Shown piece by piece: positions 34,933-44,576 of a stretch of 64,000 nucleotides of DNA. Origin of the DNA: G963662905 sp963662905 (lineage in GTDB: Bacteria; Bacteroidota; Bacteroidia; Bacteroidales; WRLA01); contig CAXXFD010000001.1 of NCBI GenBank assembly GCA_963662905.2, forward strand, positions 963,702-1,027,701, read 5' to 3'. Positions within the stretch are counted from its first letter, which is position 1. The number at the start of each line of letters is the position of its first letter. The position numbers and the translations under genes are program-made. Below the pieces are notes generated by a model, which saw only the letters and a program-made list of their open reading frames with translations, was not told where the DNA came from and did no database searches.

Positions 34933-36027
34933 ATGAAAACGGCAAAAAGCATTGCTCCTTTTTTATTGATCTTTCTTTTTCTTTCACAATCCTGTATCCG
35001 GCATTACTATTGGCCCGAAGAACATATCCGCCAAATGGTTGATCCTGTTGGGTTTTCTGCAAATTTCAACGATTTTGATACTGTGATCTCTCAGCTCGAT
35101 AAGCAATATGGAACAAAAATGGACAGCATTTCCCATGCCATGAAATCCTGGACGCCGCCTTCTGCTGTGATTATTCCTCATGATGATTATGCTTATGCCG
35201 GATATTTGTATCCACCGGCATTTGAAAATATACGGGCAAAAACCCTTTTGCTGGTAGGCGTTTTTCATAAGGCACGCACTTTTGGTGTGGAAGATAAGAT
35301 GGTTTTTGGAAATTTTACTCATTGGAAGGGCTCGATGATGCGCACCGAAGTTTCTCCACTCAGGAATGAAATTTTAAACCGCCTCGATTCCTCCGATTGT
35401 ATTGTTTCGGATACGATGATGCAAACAGAGCATTCGCTCGAAGCTTTCATTCCCTGGCTGCAATTTTATAATCCCGGGGCGCAGATTATTCCCGTACTTG
35501 TTCCTGCCATGGATTTTGAAAGGATGAACCAACTTTCTGAAAAGTTGGTTAAAGCACTTCAAAAGGTGTCTGATCATCAGGATGTAAGCAATCCAAATGA
35601 TTTTTGCGTGTTGATTTCTTCGGATGCAGTACATTACGGAACAGAAGGATGGGGCGGAAAAAACCTGGCACCTGCAGGAAGCGGAACAGAAGGAAATCAA
35701 CGTGCATTGCAGTATGAGCACAAAATTATAAATGAGAGCCTCTCAGGAAAAATTGATGATGCAAAAGTGAAGAAATTTATGGATTTCACTACCGATAGTT
35801 GTGATCACCGAAACTACAAATGGACCTGGTGCGGCAGATATTCCATTCCATTTGGATTACTGACCGCAGCTAAATTGCACAGCCGGAAAAAGCTGGAAGG
35901 CAAGCTTGCTGCTTATGCTACAAGTATTGATCATAAACCATTAAAATTGCAAAATACACAAATGGGCACTACGGCTCCCGCACATGAAAATCATTGGGTG
36001 GGTTATGCCTTGATTTTTTACAAATAG
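34933..36027 (+). CDS. MEMO-family (AmmeMemoRadiSam system protein B-like) lipoprotein
   Basis: 364 residues. The N-terminus is an SpII signal with lipobox LSQSC (lipidated C21), so the protein is envelope-anchored. The body is a MEMO1 fold: IPHDDYAYAG (H83), VGVFHKART (H112), the strongly conserved EHSLEAFIPWLQFY (166-179), LISSDAVHYG (H234) and CGRYSIPFGL (C300), positions corresponding to the metal- or dioxygenase-like pocket of MEMO. Most family members are cytosolic and sit beside AMMECR1 and a radical-SAM gene; neither partner is seen here, and export is unusual. 93 bases after DUF3108, 90 before lnt. Confidence 0.8.
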   Translation: MKTAKSIAPFLLIFLFLSQSCIRHYYWPEEHIRQMVDPVGFSANFNDFDTVISQLDKQYGTKMDSISHAMKSWTPPSAVIIPHDDYAYAGYLYPPAFENIRAKTLLLVGVFHKARTFGVEDKMVFGNFTHWKGSMMRTEVSPLRNEILNRLDSSDCIVSDTMMQTEHSLEAFIPWLQFYNPGAQIIPVLVPAMDFERMNQLSEKLVKALQKVSDHQDVSNPNDFCVLISSDAVHYGTEGWGGKNLAPAGSGTEGNQRALQYEHKIINESLSGKIDDAKVKKFMDFTTDSCDHRNYKWTWCGRYSIPFGLLTAAKLHSRKKLEGKLAAYATSIDHKPLKLQNTQMGTTAPAHENHWVGYALIFYK

Positions 36028-36095
36028 TCTTCTAACATAATTTTAATTTATTGCAAAACCGATACAAACCGAATAACCCATTCACCAATAAAATT

Positions 36096-36103
36096 TAGTT
36101 TTG
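36096..36103 (+). promoter_or_regulatory. Candidate -7 box for lnt
   Basis: TAGTTTTG fits TAnnTTTG, 14 bases before the ATG. No good -33 TTG at the expected distance. Confidence 0.3.
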
Positions 36104-36117
36104 CAAAAAGCCTCTGC

Positions 36118-37749
36118 ATGAAAAAACTTCATTTACTCTTGCTTTCTGTCTTATCGGGAATCCTTTTTACGATATCCTGGCCGGTAAACGGCATTCCGCT
36201 TTTTATTTTCATCGCCTTTGTGCCATTGCTGATCATCGAAGGTGAGATACTTGAACATCAACAAAAGTATGGCTGCTGTGCCATTTTCAAATTTATTTAT
36301 CCGGCTTTTTTCATCTGGAATTTACTCACAACCTGGTGGGTAGGCTATTCCACCCTTTTTGGTGTTGTGATGGCTGTTGTGCTCAATTCGGCTTTTATGT
36401 ACTTTACATTTTTCCTCTTTCATCGCTCCCGCCGATGGTTGCCATCAAAAAACAATGCGCTGTGGACATTACTGTTTTTCTGGATAACTTTTGAATGGTT
36501 GCACCTCGATTGGGATTTGTCATGGCCCTGGCTCAATATCGGAAATGTGTTTGGCAGCTGGCACAAATGGGTGCAATGGTATTCCGTAACAGGTGTTTTT
36601 GGTGGGGCTGTTTGGATCTTGATGATCAATATTTTGATATACCGGATTTACATCAGTATTACGCAAAAGAGTGCACAGGCAGTTATCGTCAGGCAATCTG
36701 TTATCGTTTTGGTTCTTTTTCTTGCACCGATTGTTCTTTCTTACGTGATGTATAATAATTATGTTGAACCGGCAGAAAAAGCTGAAATTATTGTAATTCA
36801 AACAGATAACGATCCTTATACGGAACAATACACATTGACTTCTGAGGAGGTAACTGATAATTTTCTGGAGCTGGCCGAACCATTGATTACAGATCAAACA
36901 AAATTTGTTGTTTGTCCCGAATCGGTTTTATACGACGATATCTGGGAGCATCAGTTTGATCGTTCCAAACCCATTCGTAAAATAAAAACATTCATCCAAA
37001 AATTTCCACAATTGAGTTTTGTTGTTGGTGCTTCCACATCCAAACACTATCCGGATGGAATAACTGATTCGCCAACAGTGCGTACACATATTCGTGCCAA
37101 TGGCGACAGTATTTTTTACGATAATTTTAATACCGCACTTTTTATCAAAAATGGATCGGCGGTCGAAATCTATCACAAATCAAAGCTTGTTCCGGGGCCC
37201 GAAAAAATGCCATTTCATTCCCTTTTAAAACCATTTCAGCATTTTGCTTTTGACTTGGGAGGAACCGTTGGAAGTCTGGGCAGCGATCCGGAGCGCACAA
37301 CATTCTGTGCTTCAGAACCATCTATATGCACCGGCCCGATTATTTGCTATGAGTCTATTTATGGTGAATTTGTAACAGAATATGTTCAGAAAGGCGCAAG
37401 CCTCCTCTTCGTAATTACCAACGATGGCTGGTGGAGCGATTCACCGGGACGTTTGCAGCATCTATTGTTCAGCAAATTGCGTTGTATCGAAAACCGGCGC
37501 AGTATGGCACGATCGGCCAATACGGGCGTTTCGGCATTCATCAACCAAAAAGGCGATATCCTCCTGGATGGCGGCATTAATCAGGCCAAAGCCCTGCGTT
37601 ACGATTTAAGCATCAATAATGAAAAGAGCTGGTATTCAGTACATGGCGATTATATTGCACGCATTGCCGCTTTTATCAGTGTGCTGCTTTTGCTTTATAC
37701 ATTATCGGAATATTTGCGCACTAAGGGGAAGATGCAGCGAAAAGCATAG
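36118..37749 (+). CDS. lnt: Apolipoprotein N-acyltransferase
   Basis: Inner-membrane enzyme adding the third acyl chain to lipoprotein N-termini. Several helices in residues 1-215, then a periplasmic nitrilase-type domain with the catalytic triad E268 (FVVCPESV), K354 (YHKSKLVPGPEKMPF) and C410 (PIICYESIYGEF), and a final helix near 520-538. The 543-residue length is right. An insertion after about 375 precedes the nucleophile. Fits the many predicted lipoproteins in the window. Confidence 0.93.
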   Translation: MKKLHLLLLSVLSGILFTISWPVNGIPLFIFIAFVPLLIIEGEILEHQQKYGCCAIFKFIYPAFFIWNLLTTWWVGYSTLFGVVMAVVLNSAFMYFTFFLFHRSRRWLPSKNNALWTLLFFWITFEWLHLDWDLSWPWLNIGNVFGSWHKWVQWYSVTGVFGGAVWILMINILIYRIYISITQKSAQAVIVRQSVIVLVLFLAPIVLSYVMYNNYVEPAEKAEIIVIQTDNDPYTEQYTLTSEEVTDNFLELAEPLITDQTKFVVCPESVLYDDIWEHQFDRSKPIRKIKTFIQKFPQLSFVVGASTSKHYPDGITDSPTVRTHIRANGDSIFYDNFNTALFIKNGSAVEIYHKSKLVPGPEKMPFHSLLKPFQHFAFDLGGTVGSLGSDPERTTFCASEPSICTGPIICYESIYGEFVTEYVQKGASLLFVITNDGWWSDSPGRLQHLLFSKLRCIENRRSMARSANTGVSAFINQKGDILLDGGINQAKALRYDLSINNEKSWYSVHGDYIARIAAFISVLLLLYTLSEYLRTKGKMQRKA

Positions 37750-38096
37750 CCAATAATCTATTTAGAGTTCGTTAATTAAGTCGTGTTTTTAGTTCAGAAT
37801 GTTCGAGGTCGAGGCGTTTCTTTTGCTGGAAACGAGGAGTCCGCGAAGTTTCGGGATGCCTGTGCTGAGCTTGCCGAAGTGACTGGTTTCAATTCCGAAA
37901 GCTTTCGGAAGAATAATCCTGAAGCTTCGGGAGACATTATGGACAAGCACTATTTAGGTTTCAATCTATCCCTGCTTTAGCTGTCCAATAGCGTACGTTT
38001 TCAGTAAATTAACTTTTTTTAAGCCCATGCCGATACCATCAGGTACATAATTTTGTTACTTTTGATACGAATACCCATGAAACAAAATATTTTTTT
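37750..38096. other. Intergenic region filled by a composite palindromic repeat
   Basis: About 350 bases between lnt and the protease gene. Most of it (37793-37957) is the composite repeat described separately. A 65-codon plus-strand frame runs through the repeat and is not a convincing gene. Confidence 0.6.
37793..37957. repeat. Dispersed composite repeat, copy 2 (long), with REP-like palindromes
   Basis: Bounded by TTCAGAATGTT and GACATTATGGACAAGCACTA plus TTTAG, as at 20229-20302. Inside are CTGAGCTTGCCGAAG (resembling the widespread CTGAGCTTGTCGAAG repeat) and an 18-bp perfect palindrome TTCCGAAAGCTTTCGGAA near 37894-37911, followed by a related CTGAAGCTTCGGGA. It looks like several short palindromic repeats stacked together. 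Confidence 0.6.
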
Positions 38097-40226
38097 ATGA
38101 AAAAAGGTTTTTTATATATCCTGCTTATCGCCCTTTTGGGTTTTAATACAGGCTGCAAGGCGCAATCGGCCAGGGAAATCAAACGCAACGCCTATCTTGT
38201 CAATCTCGTAAATAAAGCTTTGCAACAAGGTCATTATAATCCTCTGGAATTGAATGATGATTTTTCAGAAAAGGCTTATTCCAATTACCTGAAGCAAAAT
38301 GATCCTTTTAAGCGTTTCTTTACGCAGGAAGACCTGGATACGCTCAATTTTTATCAAAACCGTTTTGATGATGAACTTCAGGCCACTTCTTTCGGGCTCT
38401 TCAACCTTGCTGTGGAATTACTGAATAAACGTCAGGAGCAAACAGAAGATTTCTACATCGAAATTCTTGATGAGCCTTTCGACTACGAGAAAAAAGAATA
38501 CCTGGAATTTGATCCCGACAAACGCGAATGGGTGAAAAACGATGAAGAATTGCGCGACCTCTGGCGCAGGATGCTGAAATACGAAACCCTTAACCGTTTG
38601 AGCAGCAAATTGGAGGAGCAGGAGAAAGCACTGGCCAAACAGGATACGGCCTGGGAAGAAAAATCCTTTGACGAAATGGAAGCCGATGCCCGCGAATCGG
38701 TGCGTAAACGCTATAAAGATTATTTCAAATATCTGAGCCAGATGGAAAATGAAGACCATATTTCCGATTATATCAATGCTTTTGTTTCGGTTTATGATCC
38801 GCATACCGCTTATTTTCCTCCCAAGCGCAAGGAAGATTTTGATATCAATTTCAGTGGCCAGCTCGAAGGAATCGGTGCCACACTGACCAGCCGCGATGGT
38901 TATGTAACCGTGAACAATATCGTGCCCGGAAGCCCTTCATGGAAACAGGGCGAACTGGAAGTGAACGACAAAATTTTAAAAGTGGGCCAGGGCGATGAAG
39001 AAGAAGCAGTAGATATTGTGGATATGCGCCTCGATAAAGCGGTGCAGCTGATCCGTGGAAAAAAAGGCACTAAAGTGCGCCTCACTGTAAAAAAAGTGGA
39101 TGGAAGCACCAGAGAAATCCCGATTGTGCGCGATGTGGTGGTTATTGAAGAAACCTATGCCAAATCAACGGTAATAGAAGATGAAGAAACCGGCGAACGT
39201 ATCGGCTATATTTATTTGCCCAGCTTTTATAATAATTTCAATGATACCGGAATTCAGCGTACGGCAGCCGGTGATATGCGGAAAGAAATCGAGAAACTGA
39301 AAAAAGAAAACGTGAGCGGTATTGTGCTTGACTTGCGCAATGATGGCGGCGGTTCTTTGCAGGATGCTGTGGAGATAGCAGGTATGTTTATAGAAGATGG
39401 CCCAGTAGTTCAGGTTAAAAGTACTACAGGCGATGTGCGCGTGCTGCGCGATTACAATAAAAACATCAACTGGGACAAACCCATGGTGATTATGGTAAAC
39501 CACGGTAGCGCATCGGCTTCCGAAATTCTGGCTGCAGCCATGCAGGACTATAAACGTGCCGTGATTATGGGCAGCAAAAGTACTTTTGGCAAAGGAACCG
39601 TGCAGCGCTTTTTTGATCTCGATGGGTTTGTGCGCGGACAGGACGATATCAAACCGCTGGGCGCCATCAAGGTAACCGTACAGAAATTTTACCGCATCAA
39701 CGGTGGCGCCACACAGCTCGAAGGCGTTACACCCGATATTATTGTACCCGATTTGTACAGCTATATGGATATCGGTGAAAAAGACCTGGATTATCCACTG
39801 CCCTGGACAGAAATAAAAAAATCGAGCTATGATATGCTGGCTGATAATGAAGCTGCTTTTGAGAAAAGTGTTGCGCACAGCATGGATAGGATAAAAGAGG
39901 ATTCGGTTTTGATGCTTATTGATGAAAATGCCAAAAGGCTGAAAGAACAACGCGATAAAACCAAATATCCACTGGCTCTGGACGAGTTTGAACTGCGTCA
40001 GGATTCGCTCGATAAACTCAGCGATAAATACAAAGATGTGGGCAAAGACAGCCTGGATATTAAGATTTTCACGCTTACAGACGATCTGGCTGAAATTGAA
40101 GCCGATTCCACAAAGCAGGAAAGTACCGAACGATGGCACAAACGCCTGATGACCGATAATTATCTTTATGAAGCCATTAAGGTGATTCAGGATTTGAATG
40201 GCAATTCGGGTAATGCCGGAAAATAA
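38097..40226 (+). CDS. prc: C-terminal processing protease (Prc/Tsp type, S41)
   Basis: 709-residue tail-specific protease. The N-terminus is an SpII-like signal (FNTGC), so it is probably lipid-anchored in the envelope. A helical N-terminal domain (about 25-240) precedes a PDZ domain (about 240-340, with GQLEGIGATL and IVPGSPSW). The S41 catalytic core shows LDLRNDGGGSLQDAVE, the Ser in GSASASE near 470 and the Lys in STFGKGTVQ near 498, then the Prc-type C-terminal helical domain (DUF3340-like). It degrades misfolded or C-terminally tagged envelope proteins. Monocistronic. Confidence 0.94.
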   Translation: MKKGFLYILLIALLGFNTGCKAQSAREIKRNAYLVNLVNKALQQGHYNPLELNDDFSEKAYSNYLKQNDPFKRFFTQEDLDTLNFYQNRFDDELQATSFGLFNLAVELLNKRQEQTEDFYIEILDEPFDYEKKEYLEFDPDKREWVKNDEELRDLWRRMLKYETLNRLSSKLEEQEKALAKQDTAWEEKSFDEMEADARESVRKRYKDYFKYLSQMENEDHISDYINAFVSVYDPHTAYFPPKRKEDFDINFSGQLEGIGATLTSRDGYVTVNNIVPGSPSWKQGELEVNDKILKVGQGDEEEAVDIVDMRLDKAVQLIRGKKGTKVRLTVKKVDGSTREIPIVRDVVVIEETYAKSTVIEDEETGERIGYIYLPSFYNNFNDTGIQRTAAGDMRKEIEKLKKENVSGIVLDLRNDGGGSLQDAVEIAGMFIEDGPVVQVKSTTGDVRVLRDYNKNINWDKPMVIMVNHGSASASEILAAAMQDYKRAVIMGSKSTFGKGTVQRFFDLDGFVRGQDDIKPLGAIKVTVQKFYRINGGATQLEGVTPDIIVPDLYSYMDIGEKDLDYPLPWTEIKKSSYDMLADNEAAFEKSVAHSMDRIKEDSVLMLIDENAKRLKEQRDKTKYPLALDEFELRQDSLDKLSDKYKDVGKDSLDIKIFTLTDDLAEIEADSTKQESTERWHKRLMTDNYLYEAIKVIQDLNGNSGNAGK

Positions 40227-40234
40227 AAAATGCA

Positions 40235-40286
40235 AAAGAAAACAATACGGTTCCGCTTTAACTTTCGTTTCGGCGGAATTGTTTTT
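40235..40286 (+). terminator. Possible intrinsic terminator after the protease gene
   Basis: ACAATACGGTTCCGC and GGCGGAATTGT pair imperfectly, with a bulge, around a ~14-base loop and end in a seven-T run. Confidence 0.4.
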
Positions 40287-40365
40287 TTACATATATTTAG
40301 GCCGGACATACAACTCTAAGACAACTTTATGAATCTTAGGGGTTAGTATATTGAAAGGTGCAAGC

Positions 40366-41751
40366 ATGCAAATTCAAAAAACACTTCTTTTCTTCGGTAT
40401 ATTGTTTTTTGGTCTTGGTAGTGATTACCTGAAGGCTCAACTTACCATTGATGATGGCCTTACTGCTGAAGAAATGGTTGCTTTCATCTGTGGCAGCGGT
40501 GTTACTTTTTCAAATGCATCCTATACAGGTGCAGAACATGCATCGGGTAAGTTTCAAGAAGAACTAAGCGTAAATCTGGGTATATCAGAAGGTGTATTAT
40601 TGACATCTGGTGATGCAAATACAGCCATTGGGCCTAATCAATATCCTGGTGGTGTAAATACGAACAGTAATAATATGCCGGGTGATCCTGATCTGGATAA
40701 TCTCTTGGTTGGAGATATTATTTCACTAGATGCCAGCGTATTGGAATTTGATTTTATTCCATCATCAGATACAATTTTATTACGGTACGTTTTTGCTTCT
40801 GAAGAATACCCGGATTTTGTGACTAGTAGCTATAATGATATTTTTGCATTCATGGTTTCTGGACCAAATCCACTTGGAGGCACTTATGATAAGTATAATA
40901 TTGCTTTGATTCCGGGAACCGAGCAGGCTGTGTCAATTCATAATGTGAATGGCACGACAAACCAGGAGTATTATAGGTCGAATCATAACGCAAGTATTGA
41001 ATTTCCAATTAACGTTAATTATAATGGATTTACGGTTGTTTTAACGGGTATTCTGCATGTTGTAGCTTGTGAGGAGTACCACATTAAGTTTGCAATTGGG
41101 GATGGTTCACCGCGTTTAGGTTCTGACCGTGCTTACGATTCCGGTGTTTTCCTCGAAGCCAATAGCTTCTCCAGCCCGGTCGTAAATATTGATCCGCAGT
41201 ACAGCACACCGCTGGATAGTGCTTTTGCCGTAGAAGGATGTACGCAGGCAAATGTTGTATTTGAAATACCTGAAATATCTTCGGATACAACCTGGATCTA
41301 CCTTGATGCCATTTATGGAACAGCAACCAATGGCGTTGATTTTCCCTATGTTAGTGATACGGTTTTCATCCCACCGGGAGAGACTTCTGATACTATGTAC
41401 ATCCAGCCATTTTATGATCCACCTTACGAAGGCATTGAAACTTTTATTTTCGAATACGATAACGACCCCTGCCAGATGAATGCCGAGGTTTATACAATTA
41501 AAATTGCTGATTTTCAGGAAGTGGATCTCCCGGATGATACCACTGCTTGTGATGGTGTACCGATTATTCTGGATTCGGGTATGGATTATATGGGCTTTTT
41601 ATGGAATACCGGTGCTACAACACGGACAATTACAGCTGTAAATCCCGGACTGTATTATGTAACTGTGAACAACTACGGATGCCCCGACAGCGATTCGGTC
41701 TATGTGCAACATTTCCCTAAACCTCCACCTACTTCCATTTACCATGATTGA
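40366..41751 (+). CDS. Choice-of-anchor L domain secreted protein with unusual short C-terminal tail
   Basis: 461 residues. Signal peptide about 1-25 (LKAQ). The choice-of-anchor L domain (about 28-245) shows LTIDDGLTAEEMVAFICGSG, a GVLLTSGDANTAIGPN block and FASEEYPDF, then a Calx-beta/Ig-like segment (about 250-385), then a PKD-like ending with LWNTGATTRTI and GCPDSDSVYV. Such proteins normally end in a gliding-motility/T9SS type B domain. This one stops at KPPPTSIYHD, similar to the end of the protein at 62238-63884. The start is ATG 40366 rather than the TTG five codons earlier. Probably surface-exposed. Confidence 0.8.
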   Translation: MQIQKTLLFFGILFFGLGSDYLKAQLTIDDGLTAEEMVAFICGSGVTFSNASYTGAEHASGKFQEELSVNLGISEGVLLTSGDANTAIGPNQYPGGVNTNSNNMPGDPDLDNLLVGDIISLDASVLEFDFIPSSDTILLRYVFASEEYPDFVTSSYNDIFAFMVSGPNPLGGTYDKYNIALIPGTEQAVSIHNVNGTTNQEYYRSNHNASIEFPINVNYNGFTVVLTGILHVVACEEYHIKFAIGDGSPRLGSDRAYDSGVFLEANSFSSPVVNIDPQYSTPLDSAFAVEGCTQANVVFEIPEISSDTTWIYLDAIYGTATNGVDFPYVSDTVFIPPGETSDTMYIQPFYDPPYEGIETFIFEYDNDPCQMNAEVYTIKIADFQEVDLPDDTTACDGVPIILDSGMDYMGFLWNTGATTRTITAVNPGLYYVTVNNYGCPDSDSVYVQHFPKPPPTSIYHD

Positions 41752-42039
41752 TTTTTTTTGGTCATTTTTGGCTCAAAAGTTCTTAAATTTATAAATGGGT
41801 CATTTCGATCGCAACAAGCATCAAGATAGTATTTGACAATTGACCGGAAGTGCAGGTGGTACTTGTCTGCAGGCTTGATTTTTTTCAGTATAATTTTAGA
41901 AGTCAGTATGTAAGTGCAAATTGAAACACAGTTTACCAATAGCTTCCTATTTGGAAATTTTGTCAGCCCGACAGACCAAGGGGTCTCAACTATAATTGCA
42001 TGCAGAATCAATCGCTAAAAGGACAGCTGCTGCATTTTT
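41752..42039. other. AT-rich spacer between convergent genes
   Basis: About 290 bases with no gene. It could be a decayed extension of the preceding reading frame, but no T9SS domain remnant was recognised in any frame. Confidence 0.4.
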
Positions 42040-43257
42040 TCAGGATTTATACGCCATCACTTCCCGAAAAACCCGCATAAAATTACCACCCCATATTTTG
42101 ATAATATCTTCTTCGGAATAGCCTCTTTTCACCAGTTCGAGCGTAATCAGGCCCATTTTGCTCACATCAGGGCAATCTTCCAAACCTCCGCCACCATCAA
42201 AATCGGAACCGATGCCCACATGTTCAATGCCGGCAATTTCAACAATATGGTCAATATGATCCACCAGGTCGCTCACTGTTGCTTTTTCCACCGGATATTT
42301 TTCTGCTGTGGCATAATATTCTTTGCGCAGCTGGTTTTGCTCTTCCGGGCTCAGGCTGTCCCATTCTCCGTATTTACTGCGCACGGCATGTAATGCACTA
42401 TCGCGTTCGGGATATGGTTTGGGCTCCTTTACATAGGCGCTGAGCAGGCAAACCTGGATTACGCCATTGTTTTCTGCCAGTGCTTGCAGCATTTCATCGG
42501 TCAGGTTGCGGGGGTTATTGCATAAAGCCCGCGCATTGGAATGGGATGCGATTACGGGCACATCCGTGAGTTCGAGTACATCATAAAAACTCGAATCGGA
42601 GATATGGCTCACATCCACCATCACTCCCAAGCGGTTCATTTCCTGCACAACTTGTGCCCCGAACGCACTTAATCCGTTCCATTCGGTAGTATCGGTTGAG
42701 GAATCGCAAATGTCGTTGTTTTTGGTATGGCAGAGCGTGATGTAGCGCACGCCTTTATCATAATACTCTTTAATCAAATTTAATTGGTTTCCAATGCCAT
42801 AACCATTTTCGATGCCAATATAAAAGGCTCTTTTCCCTCCTTTTTCCAGTGCATAGGCATCATCCGGATTCAGGGCCAGACCGGCTGTCTCATGGTTTTT
42901 TGCCGCCACGGCATGAATCGAATCTATGATCTGGTGCACCCGCTCAATAGCGGTGGCATTCCCTTCTTCTGTGCGCTCGCCCTGCCCGATAAAAGCTGCA
43001 AGAAAAACAGCATCCAAACCGCCTTCCTGCATCCGCGGAATATCAACACAGGAATGGCTTTCTTTTGCATCATGCCTTTGGCTTACATCAAAATCCGAAC
43101 GTGTAAATCGTAATGGCGTATCCGTATGAGAATCCAAACACAACGCTTTTTTGTGGATTTCGGATGCTTTTTCTTCAACTGATTTCTGCGTGCAGGATTG
43201 CAGGCCGCTTACAATCAATAAAACAATAAATATCCTTAGGAAAGGGGAAGGTGTCAT
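42040..43257 (-). CDS. M19-family membrane dipeptidase lipoprotein
   Basis: Zinc dipeptidase of 405 residues. Lipoprotein signal with lipobox GLQSC (C22). The metal site opens with H44 and D46 in CLDSHTDTPLRF. Downstream, GIENGYGIG provides the bridging glutamate, GVRYITLCHTKNN and MVDVSHISD the histidines, IASHSNARALCNNPRNLTDEML the substrate region, and HVGIGSDFDGGG a conserved late block. It cleaves dipeptides, possibly peptidoglycan-derived, in the periplasm or at the surface. 41 bases upstream of the glucosaminidase gene on the same strand. Confidence 0.93.
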   Translation of the reverse strand: MTPSPFLRIFIVLLIVSGLQSCTQKSVEEKASEIHKKALCLDSHTDTPLRFTRSDFDVSQRHDAKESHSCVDIPRMQEGGLDAVFLAAFIGQGERTEEGNATAIERVHQIIDSIHAVAAKNHETAGLALNPDDAYALEKGGKRAFYIGIENGYGIGNQLNLIKEYYDKGVRYITLCHTKNNDICDSSTDTTEWNGLSAFGAQVVQEMNRLGVMVDVSHISDSSFYDVLELTDVPVIASHSNARALCNNPRNLTDEMLQALAENNGVIQVCLLSAYVKEPKPYPERDSALHAVRSKYGEWDSLSPEEQNQLRKEYYATAEKYPVEKATVSDLVDHIDHIVEIAGIEHVGIGSDFDGGGGLEDCPDVSKMGLITLELVKRGYSEEDIIKIWGGNFMRVFREVMAYKS

Positions 43258-43298
43258 AGGTGTAGATGATTGATTTTCAATTTTCTGATAAAACGATT

Positions 43299-44102
43299 TT
43301 ATAAATTATCGGGCACGTAATCGCTGATCACCTCCTTTATCTGCTGCGCATATTTTTCGCCAATACCCGAATATTCGAGCAGTCCGTCGGCCATGCTCCC
43401 GGGATCCATTCGCCCGGCATGACGTTCTTTTGCCCTGATTTTCCGGAAATCTTTCATTGACTCCATTGTGTTGAGGAAGTGCATATAATCTTTTACGCCC
43501 GATTGCACATTGGGATAGGATTTCACCCAGAATTTCGGGTCTTTTACACCTCTTGCTGCCATTCCGCAGCCTTTATTGTAGCAGTGCACGCCAAAAAACG
43601 CATTTCCTTCTTTCGCAAAACGCGATTTGCCCCAGTCTGATTCAATAATTGCCTGTGCCATGGCAAGTTTCGGTGGCACAATATCTACCCGAAGCAAAAG
43701 CTGTTCAAATTGGTTTTTTAATACAGCCGGTGTTGTTTTTGGGTGAAACTGAGCATAAGGCATATCGTAGTATCCGGCCGTTTGTTTTAAAAATGCAAGA
43801 TCCTTTTGCGAAAGTTCAGTACCGGCATTCAGCTTGTTTTGCAGGGATATGATTTCATCCCTTTTCTGTTTGATCTGGTCTGCTTCAAAACGTATGGCCG
43901 GCGCCATTTTTTCAATGAAGGCTTTATCATTTGCCGACATATTCTTTTTCCCAATGAAATCGGCTTTCCACCCAACTTCCGGTTTGGCCACCCTATCTGC
44001 TGTGGTTTTGGTTTCTTCAACCGTGGCTTTGTTTTCCGGTTTTTGCTTACATGCCGTGAGCAGAACCAAAAACAATACTAAAAAGCTAAAAGTTTTTTTC
44101 AT
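43299..44102 (-). CDS. Glucosaminidase-domain (Bax-like) lipoprotein
   Basis: 267 residues, lipobox LLTAC, basic and lysine-rich linker, then a mannosyl-glycoprotein endo-beta-N-acetylglucosaminidase-type domain. The catalytic glutamate is in AMAQAIIESDWGKSRFA, followed by GNAFFGVHCYNKGCG and YPNVQSGVKDYMHFLNT. Similar to Bax/FlgJ-type peptidoglycan hydrolases. The start is ATG 44102, giving a proper signal peptide; an upstream frame extension adds 20 unlikely residues. It shares strand and proximity with the dipeptidase gene (41 bases), suggesting joint cell-wall turnover. Confidence 0.88.
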   Translation of the reverse strand: MKKTFSFLVLFLVLLTACKQKPENKATVEETKTTADRVAKPEVGWKADFIGKKNMSANDKAFIEKMAPAIRFEADQIKQKRDEIISLQNKLNAGTELSQKDLAFLKQTAGYYDMPYAQFHPKTTPAVLKNQFEQLLLRVDIVPPKLAMAQAIIESDWGKSRFAKEGNAFFGVHCYNKGCGMAARGVKDPKFWVKSYPNVQSGVKDYMHFLNTMESMKDFRKIRAKERHAGRMDPGSMADGLLEYSGIGEKYAQQIKEVISDYVPDNL

Positions 44103-44576
44103 AAATCCGATTTTTGCGACCGAATATAGGGATTTTTTGCGTTTAAAGCCGAACCACAGCAATTTCTACAATTATTTGAGAAAAAACCGTCCGTCCGCTT
44201 TTTTTTTTGGAAATATTGAAAAGCCGCCATATTTATCGATTTGAGACTTTTTTATTGTATTGCAAAAGCACAATAGAACAAGGCTTTAAGAGATAATTAG
44301 GCGTTGACATAACAGCATGAGGCTTTAGACATTGCGGAAAGTTGACGGGTGATTTGTGTTTTGAATATTAACATTGTGGCCGCTGCTGATGCACATGATG
44401 ACCACTTCCGGAGATATCGTTAATCCTTATTAATGGTCTCTATAATATCAAGATATTGCAAAACAGTTGATTATGCCTTTAATATCAAAATCTCAGCGTT
44501 TCAGCTTTCATAACGAACAATAGTTTTCCGTGTCAGGAACTAATTTCAATTACTTAATGCTTATCTTTGAAACATT
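44103..44576. other. Intergenic region between divergent genes
   Basis: About 470 AT-rich bases. Only the -7 box at 44562-44569 was recognised. No gene or clear repeat seen. Confidence 0.4.
44562..44569 (+). promoter_or_regulatory. Candidate -7 box for the small downstream gene
   Basis: TATCTTTG fits TAnnTTTG, 7 bases before the ATG at 44577, implying a very short or absent leader. Confidence 0.4.

Noticed and set aside
37783..37980. 65-codon open frame between lnt and prc
   Set aside because: It lies almost wholly within the composite repeat; such frames arise from the repeat itself.
41752..42039. Decayed T9SS type B domain after the choice-of-anchor L gene
   Set aside because: No frame gives recognisable sorting-domain residues.
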